A stretch of 64,000 nucleotides of DNA, from the NCBI RefSeq assembly GCF_026151205.1, contig NC_087076.1:20950828-21014827 (forward strand), read 5' to 3'. Origin of the DNA: Bolinopsis microptera (Eukaryota > Ctenophora > Tentaculata > Lobata > Bolinopsidae). The notes below the pieces were generated by a model. That model made no database searches. It was not told the DNA's origin and saw nothing but the letters and a program-made list of their open reading frames with translations. The stretch's first letter is position 1. Each line of letters begins with the position of its first letter. This document shows positions 22,601-33,003 of this stretch, one piece after another. The translations under genes and the position numbers were made by a program.

Positions 22601-25600
22601 GCCCCATTTTTTAAAACATGTTTTAAATTTAAAAAAGGGTTTTTTTTTTTTGGGAAAAATTGGAAAAAAACCCCACCCCTAATTTGTTTTTTAAAGGGGA
22701 AATTTTTTTAGGGAAAAACCCCATGAACCCCGGGTGGGGAAAAAATTGGTAAAAATTAAAAAAATTTAAAAAAAAAAATTTTTAAAAGAAATGTTTTTAA
22801 ACCCCAAAAAAGGGGGGTTTGTCATGGTAAAACTGGGAAACCCCTTTCTTCCCCCCCTTTTTAGGGGGCAAGGGGGGAAAATTTAATTAAAAATAAAAAA
22901 TTTTAAAAAATCGGGTTTTTTTAAAAAAAAAGAAATCTTTTTTTTCAAAAAAAACCAAACCCCACCGGATCTAATGGTTAAGGGGAAATACTTTCCAGGC
23001 TTAATTTCTTTAAAACAACCCTGTTCTTCAAAAAAATTTTCTTGCTGCCCTTGTTAGATGCCTTTGAAATATTCAAAAAAAAAATTTTTTCGTATAATTT
23101 ATCTTTTCATACAAGTACAATGCATGAGGGGACAAGCAATGCCCAAGTATAGTATAATGAAAAATTATGGTTTTTTTTCGTAATAAAGATTTTCGTCAAA
23201 GCCGGATCACGGGTGGTGGTACCCTGGTAGTGTCTCTCAAGTTGTCTCCTGTCTTTAACCCAGTATTGTCTCTCAAGTTGACTCCTGTCTCTAACCCAGT
23301 ATTGTCAAGTTGTCTCCTGTCTCTAACCTAGTATTGTCAAGTTGTCTCCTGTCTCTAACCCAGTATTGTCTCTCAAGTTGTCTCCTGTCTCTAACCCAGT
23401 ATTGTCTAACATCTCTCAAGTTGTCTTCTTTCTCTAACCCAGTATTGTCTAATATCTCTCAAGTTGTCTCCTGTCTCTAACCCAGTATTGTCTAACATCT
23501 CTCAAGATGTCTCTGTCTCTAACCCAGTATTGTCAAGTTGTCTCCTGTCTCTAACCCAGTATTGTCTAGTTGTCTCCTGTCTCTAACCCAGTATTGTCAA
23601 GTTTGTCTCATGTCTCTAACAAGTATTGTCAAGTTGTCTCCTGTCTCTAACCCAGTATTGTCTAACATCTCTCAAGTTGTCTCCTGTCTCTATACAAGTA
23701 TTGTCTAACATCTCACAAGTTGTCTCCTGTCTCTAAACCCAGTATTGTTCTAACATCTGTCAAGTTGTCTCCTGTCTCTAACCCAGTATTGTCAAGTTGT
23801 CTCATGTCTCTAACCCAGTATTGTCTCTCAAGTTGTCTCATGTCTCTAACCCAGTATTGTCTAACATCTCTCAAGTTGTCTCCTGTCTCTAACCCAGTAT
23901 TGTCTAACATCTCTCACGTTGTCTCCTGTCTCTAACCAAGTATTGTCAAGTTGTCGCCTGTCTCTAACCCAGTATTATCAAGTTGTCTCATGTCTCTAAC
24001 CCAGTATTGTCTCTCAAGTTGTCTCCTGTCTCTAACCCAGTATTTTCAAGTTGTCTCCTGTCTCTAACCCAGTGATTTCTCTCAAGTTGTCTCCTGTCTC
24101 TAACCCAGTATTGTCTCTCAAGTTGTCTCCTGTCTCTAACCCAGTATTGTCAAGTTGTCTCCTGTCTCTAACCCAGTAATTTCTCTCAAGTTGTCTCCTG
24201 TCTCTAACCCAGTATTGTCAAGTTGTCTCCTGTCTCTAACCCAGTATTGTCAAGTTGTCTCCTGTCTCTAACCCAGTATTGTCAAGTTGTTTCCTGTCTC
24301 TAACCCAGTATTGTCAAGTTGTCTCCTGTCTCTAACCCAGTATTGTCTAACATCTCTCAAGATGTCTCCTGTCTCTAACCCAGTATTGTCAAGTTGTCTC
24401 CTGTCTCTAACCCAGTATTGTCAAGTTGTCTCATGTCTCTAACCCAGTATTGTCTCTCAAGTTGTCTCATGTCTCTAACCCAGTATTGTCTAACATCTCT
24501 CAAGTTGTCTCCTGTCTCTAACCCAGTATTGTCTAACATCTCTCAAGATGTCTCCTGTCTCTAACCCAGTATTGTCAAGTTGTCTCCTGTCTCTAACCCA
24601 GTATTGTCTAGTTGTCTCCTGTCTCTAACCCAGTATTGTCAAGTTGTCTCGTGTCTCTAACCAAGTATTGTCAAGTTGTCTCCTGTCTCTAACCCAGTAT
24701 TGTCTAACATCTCTCAAGTTGTCTCCTGTCTCTATACAAGTATTGTCTAACATCTCTCAAGTTGTCTCCTGTCTCTAACCCAGTATTGTCTAACATCTCT
24801 CAAGTTGTCTCCTGTCTCTAACCCAGTATTGTCAAGTTGTCTCCTGTCTCTAACCCAGTATTGTCAAGTTGTCTCATGTCTCTAACCCAGTATTGTCTCT
24901 CAAGTTGTCTCATGTCTCTAACCCAGTATTGTCTAACATCTCTCAAGATGTCTCCTGTCTCTAACCCAGTATTGTCAAGTTGTCTCCTGTCTCTAACCCA
25001 GTATTGTCTAGTTGTCTCCTGTCTCTAACCCAGTATTGTCAAGTTGTCTCATGTCTCTAACCAAGTATTGTCAAGTTGTCTCCTGTCTCTAACCCAGTAT
25101 TGTCTAACATCTCTCAAGTTGTCTCCTGTCTCTATACAAGTATTGTCTAACATCTCTCAAGTTGTCTCCTGTCTCTAACCCAGTATTGTCTAACATCTCT
25201 CAAGTTGTCTCCTGTCTCTAACCCAGTATTGTCAAGTTGTCTCCTGTCTCTAACCCAGTATTGTCAAATTGTCTCATGTCTCTAACCCAGTATTGTCTCT
25301 CAAGTTGTCTCCTGTCTCTAACCCAGTATTTTCAAGTTGTCTCCTGTCTCTAACCCAGTAATTTCTCTCAAGTTGTCTCCTGTCTCTAACCCAGTATTGT
25401 CTCTCAAGTTGTCTCCTGTCTCTAACCCAGTATTGTCAAGTTGTCTCCTGTCTCTAACCCAGTATTGTAAAGTTGTTTCCTGTCTCTAACCCAGTATTGT
25501 CAAGTTGTCTCCTGTCTCTAACCCAGTATTGTCTCCCAGATGTCTCATTGGTCCGAGTTGATGGAGGACAGACCTCACATAGACAGTGTTGAGTACAAGC

Positions 25601-28600
25601 ACAGAGACGCACTCTGGGGCCTCTTCCGAGCTGAGCTGGTGTACTTGATAGATCAACTCAAGATTGTCAGAGATGTGAGTTACTGTAGTGTTATGCCAGT
25701 GTAACAGTTGTAACAGTGGTGTTACACAAGTGTAACAGTTGTTACAGTGGTGTTATGCCAGTGTAACAGTTGTTACAGTAGTGTTACACAAGTGTAACAG
25801 TTGTTACAGTAGTGTTACACAAGTGTAACAGTTGTTACAGTAGTGTTACACAAGTGTAACAGTTGTTACAGTGGTGTTACACAAGTGTAACAGTTGTTAC
25901 AGTGGTGTTATGCCAGTGTAACAGTTGTTACAGTAGTGTTACACAAGTGTAACAGTTGTTACAGTGGTGTTACACAAGTGTAACAGTTGTTACAGTAGTG
26001 TTACACAAGTGTAACAGTTGTTACAGTGGTGTTACACAAGTGTAACAGTTGTTACACAAGTGTAACAACTAAAATTTGTTACAGTGGTGTTATGCCAGTG
26101 GTACTGATCTGCTTTTTACCTTGTTTTGTTTTTTATATATTTTTTGTGGCAAAATGATTCAATTATTAATTGTTAATAGTTCTTTTTATATTGAAAAAAT
26201 AATTTACAGGTGTTTCAAGGAACACTGAAGATAGCAAAAGATAACGGAATGTTATGCGACATAGACGAGAGTCTGCTATTTCCCAATGTCAACAAGTTAT
26301 ACAAGGTTCATTATTATTATCAACTTACTGAACTTGTTTTTATAGTTATATTACACGTACGCGTACTAGGAATGTTTATGTACAGTTTCTCGTAAAATTC
26401 CCGATTTCAAACAAGGAAATTTCAATAAATATTAGAATATTAGGAATAATCAATAAACAGGGTGTACAATGTGAACCTTATTTTCAGGTTAGCAATGCTT
26501 TCTCTCTGGACCTCTACAAAATGTTCAAAGAAGGAAACGCTAGTGATGAGGCTGTAGTTGAGGCATTGCAAGAGGTAAAATTATCTTATAGTCGCCATAG
26601 CTCCTCTTTTTAGTGGTTTAATTCATCTTCATAATATAATATATATATATGATATAGTATATACACTTCACCCAAATTCCATTGTTTTAATCTGCGAAAA
26701 CAGTGAAATAATTTAAAATGTAGGTACCATTTGATCTTTTTTCAAGAGTTTGGTGACCTGCCAATCGTTGCTTGTCGAACGTTTACAATGAAGTGTTAGT
26801 CAAACCACTTTAATTCTCATAGTCAAAGTAACTTAAATTTGATACCGCATATATACCATATTTGGTTAATTATCAAATCAAAATATTGCGATCTCGTTAT
26901 AAATAAACTACTTTACTCATACGGTCAAGTAATCAATATTCTAGGTGGAAGCAAGGAAGTATTTAGAAAGGAAACATGACGAATAATACTTTAGATAATT
27001 CAGCACATTAATTATCTCTTATAATCGTGCTGGAGTCTGTTTTAAACAGGATGTTTTCAGTTCTCCAAGAAGTTTCATCACCCTTACCAGCGGTACTGCT
27101 TAAACTACACTAGAGCTGTTAAATACCTTAAAACTCTCAAAAAGGAAAGAAGCGATTTTAGGGAGTATGAAAAGGTGAGATGAATATCAATTTAGATATT
27201 CTATTTCAGGATACTAGAAACATTCTTTTTTAGGGCATATTATTAAAACTGCTTGTCTCGAGGGAATCAAGTTTCTTATCACCAACTTTTTCATGGCATG
27301 TGACCGTTCTGAACCAATGAAACTAAATTTCACTTATTAATTTACCCAAAGCGGGACACTTTCTACCTACATTTACTAAATACCTTATCTTCAGTTATGC
27401 TTGGAGGATTCAAGATGCAAGAAGCGTCAACTCTCGGACCTGCTTATCTGCCCGATGCAGCATCTTATGAGATACGTCATACTCCTGCAGGTACATACTA
27501 ACATACCGTACTAACATACCATACGTCATACTCCTGCAGGTACATACTAACATACCGTCTGCTGCTTAATTAGTTTAGTCTCTTTCTTTTAATCTAGAAG
27601 TTTCTGTGTCTGATTCTTTAAGTCTATTTTAAATTAATTCAGCTACTGACGAGTTGCGTGGTTCCGTTAAGTATTTGGATCTGCACATTCATTGGCTTTA
27701 ATTTTTGGGCTCATATGAAGGTAGGTATCATTCAATCATAAATATACAATGTAATAATAATTAGATAATTAATTCGCAGGATATACAGAAACATGTGCCT
27801 GAAGATGGCCGGGACGATTTGCGTGAAACTATTGAAGCTATTCAGGAATCCTTACGTAAGAGATCTCCAATTCTTCAGATTTTACGTATTAATGTTATTG
27901 GCGCCTGTAATGATCGTTTTCAACTACTCTTTCAGTTTTTATTAAATTACGGTGTCGCTGAATATTTTCTTCAGGTTAACATTAAAATTAATCTCGTTAA
28001 TGAACAATAACACAAACCTCGCTCAGGCTCGTTGGAGTCGAAGCTGGCAACGCTTCAAAACTTCCAGAGACTTCAGGAATTGGACAACATCCTTATTTGG
28101 CCTAAAATTGATACTATCGACAAATCGATAGTTATACCTGAGGAACTAAAGGAGATAATATCAGAGGATCAGTCGACACTCTGTTCAGATGGGAGACATA
28201 TCCTACACGCTGGTGCTTTACTGTTACTCGGTCAGTTGCAGCCTTGTCTCAGTAGCAAATCATGAGAAATTCTTCAATTATTAAGTTTTCATGGGAAGTT
28301 TTCTGTATCATCTACGTTCAATCTTATTTACGTTATTATTTTCAGAGAACCCGAAATCTTCTGAGACGTATTGCTTTCTGTTTAACGATATGCTACTCAT
28401 AGCCAGAACTAATTCAACTATGCGAAAAGTTAGTGACCTACTTTACCTCAATTTTAATTAAATCTTCCATCTTAACGACAATTAACCATGACATTAACTT
28501 AACAAGGGACTATTTCATGAATATTCTAAGGGTCCTTTTCGGTGCTTCTTATTCAATTACTAACAATGAAAATCGATTAAGACCCTACGATTACGCAGAT

Positions 28601-29669
28601 TAATTTTACTCATCAGCCTCCTCGTCGTAACGCAACCCTGAAACCCTCTAGTAACCCTCTCTGAGCAGTACACCAGAAAACTAACATTAATCCTAAACTT
28701 AACCCTAAACCTAACCCTAACCCTAACCCTAAACCTAACCTTAACCCTAAACCTAACCTTAACCCTAAACCTAACCTTAACCCTAACCCTAACCTTAACC
28801 TTAAACCTAAAGTTGAACCTAACCTTAACCTTAACCCTAAACCTAAACCTAACCTTAACCTTAAACCTAACCTTAACCCTAACCCTAACCCTAACCCTAA
28901 CCCTAACCCTAACCCTAACCCTAACCCTAACCCTAACCTTAACCCTTAACTTCTCTCAGCGGTATAACAGCAAATTAGAACAGCTGGTATCACCATCAAG
29001 TTCATCTGACGCATTCGACACGAGCGGAGGATTGTACGATCCCGACCAGAGGTATATCGTGTATAAACAACCTATAGCACTGGACGAGACCAGAGTTCAC
29101 GATATCACCACTTCTCCCGGTATGTCACGTGTGCACATTTTATTTTCTGTTGAACCGATTAATCAGCTTTCGTTGATTTTAGCTATCTGAATGATTCAAA
29201 TTTTGTTTAAATACAAGTGAAAATTCGTTACATACCAAAAGTTGTTAATGTTAATGAAGGTATGAATTGTGATTTAAACTTTCTACAATTTCCAGGTGGA
29301 TGTAGGCACTGTTTCGCAGTAACTACTTATAACCGATTAAAATGTTGCACTGGACTTTATACTTTTAACGCCGTTTCTGCCGACAACAAGCGACAATGGA
29401 TCGAGAAACTCCGGAAAACGTCTGAAGATTTCCGCACGAGTAACCCAGCGACCCCCATAAACCGGCGCCCTCGAGTAGACAGTATGCACATAAATAACGG
29501 CGACAGTATCAGCCTTAACTCGGGTAACAGTAGTTTTAACGAGAACCCTGACACTCCCACCGGCCTGCCAGGCTCAAACAAGAAACCTGCTCATTCTCAG
29601 TCCTTTAAATCAAACAACTCAGTTTCAGTCCTGCAGAAGATTCCTAAGCGTTGCCGGTCGGCCTCATGA
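16700..29669 (+). CDS. Dbl-family Rho guanine-nucleotide exchange factor (DH-PH), 14 exons
   Basis: Exons: 16,700-17,025; 19,534-19,624; 20,411-20,458; 21,528-21,634; 25,540-25,674; 26,210-26,305; 26,488-26,574; 27,061-27,174; 27,395-27,490; 27,780-27,855; 28,027-28,230; 28,346-28,428; 28,960-29,119; 29,296-29,669. All junctions are GT-AG and all phases agree. From the first ATG (16,714) this gives 660 residues. The N-terminus is basic, then acidic. The DH domain spans about residues 205-405 ([12 protein letters not shown] in CR1; [20 protein letters not shown] in CR3). The PH domain spans about 430-580 ([13 protein letters not shown], and the conserved helix Trp in KRQWIEKL near 571). The tail is Ser/Asn-rich. 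Known relatives load GTP on Rho GTPases at membranes. The closest subfamily could be PLEKHG-like; I am not sure. CR3 has His-Leu where many members have Arg-Ile/Leu. The true start may lie in an upstream exon. Confidence 0.85.
18386..18417. repeat. Perfect 32-bp palindrome in GEF intron 1
   Basis: The arms TTAATAATGACTGGAG and CTCCAGTCATTATTAA are exact complements with no spacer. It could be a protein-binding site, a cruciform former or the remnant of an inverted duplication. Confidence 0.9.
18885..19480 (+). repeat. Minisatellite with GTCATGAYGACAAC core in GEF intron 1
   Basis: Two sub-arrays occur. 18,885-18,990 has CTTTATTCTGTCGTCATGA units. 19,195-19,440 has units of about 37 bp (TACTCTATACTGTAGTCATG, then ACGACAACCTTTTATCC). 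They share the core GTCATGA-GACAAC, and degenerate units continue to the exon at 19,534. Confidence 0.85.
20583..20642. repeat. (TA)n-rich simple repeat in a GEF intron
   Basis: Alternating TA/AT tract with interruptions, about 60 bp. Confidence 0.8.
21720..23060. other. Corrupted-looking homopolymer block within a GEF intron
   Basis: The 1.3 kb consists almost entirely of short runs of one base (A, C, G, T blocks), unlike any neighbouring sequence. A segment at about 22,445-22,570 is a blurred second copy of 21,620-21,740: AAGCGGAAAAATGTG follows the true AAGCGGAAGAATGTG at the exon 4 donor, then the CCGC, CTATAACTAG and CCCGGG landmarks appear in the same order. I infer a very low-quality read joined into the assembly rather than biology. 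Open frames here are artefacts. Confidence 0.75.
23220..25535 (+). repeat. 2.3-kb minisatellite in the GEF intron before exon 5
   Basis: Units of about 27-50 bp are built from CCTGTCTCTAACCCAG, TATTGTC and AAGTTGTCT, some with an added TAACATCTCTCAAG block. Higher-order duplication is visible: a run of several hundred bp around 24,360-24,860 is repeated around 24,830-25,260. The array ends at the real 3' splice site of exon 5 (25,540), and the exon start ATGTCTCATTGG resembles the repeat phrase ATGTCTCCTGTC. Confidence 0.95.
25685..26095 (+). repeat. 31-bp minisatellite in the GEF intron after exon 5
   Basis: The unit is ACAGTTGTTACAGTAGTGTT followed by ACACAAGTGTA, with a GTTATGCCAGTG variant. 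Each unit contains two near-palindromes (TGTTACACAAGTGTAACA and GTAACAGTTGTTAC), so the array is rich in potential hairpins. It starts only a few bases after the exon 5 donor. Confidence 0.9.
27472..27558 (+). repeat. 49-bp tandem duplication of the exon 9 donor site
   Basis: The 38 bp from ATACGTCATACTCCTGCAG to ACATACCGT (27,472-27,509) recur at 27,521-27,558 with identical sequence. This places a second copy of the exon end and its GTACAT donor 49 nt downstream. Use of the second donor would shift the frame and meet an early stop (after a GTACATACT start), so the first donor is taken as the real one. Confidence 0.9.
28685..28950 (-). repeat. Interstitial telomere-like repeat (TTAGGG)n with variants
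   Basis: The plus strand reads CCTAAC/CCTTAAC/CCTAAAC hexamer-heptamer variants, becoming pure CCCTAA units at about 28,870-28,940. It ends 9 bp before the 3' splice site of GEF exon 13 (28,960). Gene sequence continues on both sides, so it is internal, not a chromosome end. Confidence 0.95.
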
Positions 29670-30147
29670 AGATTCAGAGCGATGTTGTTTATAGCCTAGC
29701 TGAACTAGGTATTTGGTATAATTTCACAAGAGAGAGAGAGAGGTCGCTGATAGACTCAGAGCCTTTTGGTGCGGTGTCAGAATTTGTATTTTTGTACGAC
29801 AATCATCAACGACCATGATCAATGGCGTCAACATCATCATCTCCTTTTACTTTTTTTACTAAACTATATTACTTTCACCTCGATGAGCTTTTATCTGATG
29901 TTCTTTTATATTCATGTTCAGTGTTCCCTGCAAAGGATCGGGATGACTCTTATACCCCTGGCAATTTACCTGTCCTCCACTGATAAACTGAAACATTAGT
30001 TCGCAATCAACAATTGAAAATCAACGTTCGTTGGTATAGCAGATTTTATTGAATTTCTACTTTTGAACCAAGCTGGTTTTTTGAAATGCTGGTTAATTAT
30101 GTTTTCATTTTGGAACTGTTAATCGGATTCAGTCAGATCTTAACCAA

Positions 30148-30153
30148 AATAAA
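30148..30153 (+). promoter_or_regulatory. Candidate poly(A) signal AATAAA of the Rho GEF
   Basis: First canonical plus-strand hexamer noted after the GEF stop, about 480 bp downstream. It sits 30 bp before the hairpin at 30,183-30,257. Confidence 0.4.
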
Positions 30154-30182
30154 TCATATTTTACAAATCTAGGTACTCAACA

Positions 30183-30257
30183 TGACTTTATAAAATTCTA
30201 TGCAATTGATCAGACACATCATGTGTCTAATCAATTGCATAGAATTTTATAAAGTCA
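30183..30257. repeat. 75-nt near-perfect hairpin (36-bp stem, 3-nt loop)
   Basis: The left arm (30,183-30,218) and right arm (30,222-30,257) are complementary with one mismatch around a TCA loop; the sequence is TGACTTTATAAAATTCTATG and onward. ACATGAC follows on the right and AACATGAC covers the left end. It could be a small foldback element, a microRNA-like precursor or a 3'-end structure. Confidence 0.9.
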
Positions 30258-31157
30258 CATGACAATGCGCATCAGGTCTGTCTGATGTTTTTTCTTAAAA
30301 TCACTTTCTCAAACGTTACTGAATCTGGTTCTAACTTTTAAAAACGGTTGTATTGTAAATTTGTTTAATTTGTACTGTTTTTGAAAACTTAAACAGAATT
30401 TCAGCGAACGACTGAATGAGCTGGTTCATAATTTAAGTTTTACCGATTTGACATGAATTGTATTTGTAATTTTAAAATAACAACTTCCTATGTAATTGTT
30501 ACAGACGATAATGCTATTGTTTCACTTTGTTGCCCTTTTCTTTCTAATTGAATTTGATGTTAATAGCACGTACAATGTACAATGTACATGACCTTAAGCT
30601 CACTTCCAAACCTTTAAAAACTCTGCTGGCGATATATCTTACAAATCATTTTGCAACCGAACATTTTCAAAGTAAGTTTACACATTCTATTTGTGGAACT
30701 GCTGATTTTGTATTAATGCTTTTCATGCAAACAAGTGAAAACGAATCTTTTATGTCATGTTTCCAGGGTTTGGACTTTTCTGTCAAACGAAAGAATCGTG
30801 CATAGATTTATTTATAGAATGTTTGCCTTGTGTGACGCCAGTTTAGTTTGATGAACCATGTCACTGCTTTCTAAGTTCATAATTAAAGGATAGCATTTTT
30901 GTAATGGTTTTTATTGCTTATCAGTTCAGTTGACTAAAATTGATAAAGAAAAGTCAGTCATATTAAACATCTTTTTACTTTAATTTAAGCTCTTACGCTC
31001 GTACAACTTACAATAAAACCATAAAATACTGAAAAATTTGATTCCCACTCATATTCATAAAGTTTAAAAATGTTTATGAACAAAAACATACCAAATTACA
31101 AAATCCCATTCTTCGATCGTCTCACAGAGCTACATTTACAATTTAATACTTTCCTGC

Positions 31158-32186
31158 TTAAAGAAAGAGCAATTTACAAATTGACAGAACCAGAAAAACC
31201 ATCTCAACAGAGACAATGTTGCTTGAGTTAGGTTCACTTTCCTCTTCGTTCACCTCTTCATTCTTCTTTTCAACTTCTTCGCCACCCTCGTTGGAATCTG
31301 CCGGTTCTTCCCCCACTACTGGTTCTTCTTCCACTACTGGTTCTTCACCTTCTGCCAACTCCAAGTTGTCCAGAGGAGCGCTAGTGAGCTGTTCTCCCAA
31401 AACTCGGTGGGTGATTGGCCGACCGTTGAGAGGTTGGGGGTTCCTGAATGTTCGGTTAACATTATGATGTTGCCTCATTGTGCCCATAACTCCTGGTGTC
31501 AGTTTAATGGGTTCCTCAAATACCATCCAGAAGACGTGCTCTGCACATCCTGGTGTTGTTAGACTTCCCTCGTAAGTGTAAACACTTGTAGTCTCCATGG
31601 AGAAGAGTTGTGAGAGGGGCACTGTCACTTCGTTGTTGATGACACCTCCGCTCACCAGATTTTTAATGACCTCGTTTTGCTCTGAACCGACCTGGCTCGA
31701 ATCCTCCTCAAGGAAAACTCCGAATACAGCGTAAAAATCGTCTGATAAGGGGTCGAGCTGGTCCAAGTTTCGGGTAACAAGGTGCATCTCACCCTGGAAC
31801 TGTTTGCCGTAGAGATTGTGTTCAGCCCCGTTGCTGCTGTTGCTTCCCCAGTGAAAATGAATCTGAAGCAGCTGGAGACCATCTGTGTGACCCACCGGCC
31901 AGTCTTCAGGCATGACGACCAAGGGGCCATCTTTTACTCCGTATTTAATAGAGCTGCTGTTAGTGTAAGTTAGCTGTACCTCTCCCAGGTCAGGAAGGGA
32001 GCTACTGTGGAGAACTGTATCCTCAATCAGGTCAATGTCTATTGGAGACTGCTGTTCACCTGACTGACAAAGCTCTGGCCAGCTACTTTGATCAAAGTAA
32101 CTGTACTGGGTCTGATCGCCGATTGTAATACTGATAAGGGACATGGCAGTCAGGAGAAGTAGCCAAGAAGGTACGTTCGATGCCAT
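31158..32186 (-). CDS. Secreted, probably GPI-anchored alpha-carbonic anhydrase
   Basis: The protein has 342 residues in one coding exon. Residues 1-23 form a signal peptide (WLLLLTAMSLISITIG). The catalytic domain runs from about 27 to 263. Zinc ligands are His110 and His112 (QIHFHWG) and His135 (GEMHLV). Also present are the QSPIDI motif (45-52), the gate Glu122-His123 region and SLTTPGC (208-214). Cys40 and Cys214 match the disulfide pair of extracellular members. The His64-type proton shuttle (NGH motif) is not evident. An acidic linker with EEPVV repeats (279-320) leads to a hydrophobic tail (323-342), typical of GPI attachment. It hydrates CO2 outside the cell. ATTTTTTCCAG lies just before the ATG on the minus strand, so a 5' UTR exon is likely. 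A retrocopy origin is possible, given the lack of coding introns beside intron-rich genes. Confidence 0.92.
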   Translation of the reverse strand: MASNVPSWLLLLTAMSLISITIGDQTQYSYFDQSSWPELCQSGEQQSPIDIDLIEDTVLHSSSLPDLGEVQLTYTNSSSIKYGVKDGPLVVMPEDWPVGHTDGLQLLQIHFHWGSNSSNGAEHNLYGKQFQGEMHLVTRNLDQLDPLSDDFYAVFGVFLEEDSSQVGSEQNEVIKNLVSGGVINNEVTVPLSQLFSMETTSVYTYEGSLTTPGCAEHVFWMVFEEPIKLTPGVMGTMRQHHNVNRTFRNPQPLNGRPITHRVLGEQLTSAPLDNLELAEGEEPVVEEEPVVGEEPADSNEGGEEVEKKNEEVNEEESEPNSSNIVSVEMVFLVLSICKLLFL

Positions 32187-33003
32187 TTCCTGGAAAAAAT
32201 ATTTTTTGTGAACGTGATCCGAACAAAAATATTTTAATTATAGTCCTTAAAATAGGCCTTATCGGTGATATCTGTTGTCGGTTATGATAACAGTAACACA
32301 AAAGCGATTAGTGTTTTACATTCCCTAAGAAACAACTTTTGGCTTGACACGTTCGATTTCAAGCCGCTTGTCGATCAGCATTCGGCAATCGACAATGGTC
32401 AGATGGGCCAAAATTTCGAAACTGAGTGATGGCGCAGCAATTCAAATGGTTGGCTTGGAGCTTTAACATGATATAATTTGCAGGGAAAAATAGTAATAGT
32501 ATATTCACAGCTTTAGTTTAATCGTGAATAAAATTGACAAAACTCATTCGTAGTCTTAAACGACACCATTAATTATTATATTTATATCAGTGTTGGGGAA
32601 TATGAATTCAAAAGTTTTAGCAGTTTGAACGGCTTATTCGTCAAATAATACATATTTGACATTTTCTGATTAACAACGACGAATTTTTTTAAAGTACGAA
32701 AATTATAACCAGCGAAATTGCTCTCATACATCATAGCCACGATGCCATGCAGTACAAAAAAATATAGTGAGATGTAAAAGCAACGATTTAATAGCGCTAA
32801 AACTAAAAGAATTTAGCGATAAGAACAATACCACATTTTGAAAGATAACAAGTAAATTATTCTAGCTGTTGCAAGGTTAAGATTGTAATCTAAGTTTTAT
32901 CAGTAGCTTGTTTATGTTATCACTCAGTTAATAATTATAAATCACATTTTTGAGCTGTGCAGTCCGCCTGAATGTGTTTAGTGATATATGAATGGCGGTG
33001 AAC
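32187..33003. other. Upstream region of the carbonic anhydrase
   Basis: AT-rich, with no supported exon. Any promoter and 5' UTR exon of the anhydrase should lie here, but I cannot place them. Confidence 0.35.

Larger units (their letters stand above)
29670..31157. other. Convergent 3' region of the Rho GEF and carbonic anhydrase genes
   Basis: The GEF stop codon is at 29,667-29,669 and the carbonic anhydrase stop codon is at 31,158-31,160. I see no further gene; the short ORFs here lack coding character. Candidate poly(A) signals are AATAAA at 30,148 (plus) for the GEF and AATAAA-type sites around 30,906-30,912 on the minus strand for the anhydrase. Confidence 0.5.

Noticed and set aside
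23220..25535. Possible CRISPR-like array
   Set aside because: Units are directly adjacent with no unique spacers, vary in length, and lie in an intron of an animal gene.
28813..28950. ORF of Leu-Thr/Asn repeats leading into an exon
   Set aside because: It is translation of CCTAAC repeats; the splice acceptor at 28,959 and the GEF frame explain the following codons.
28685..28950. Chromosome end (true telomere)
   Set aside because: GEF exons flank it on both sides in one reading frame, so it is interstitial.
31216..31467. Plus-strand Ser-rich ORF
   Set aside because: It is the antisense shadow of the acidic tail of the carbonic anhydrase.
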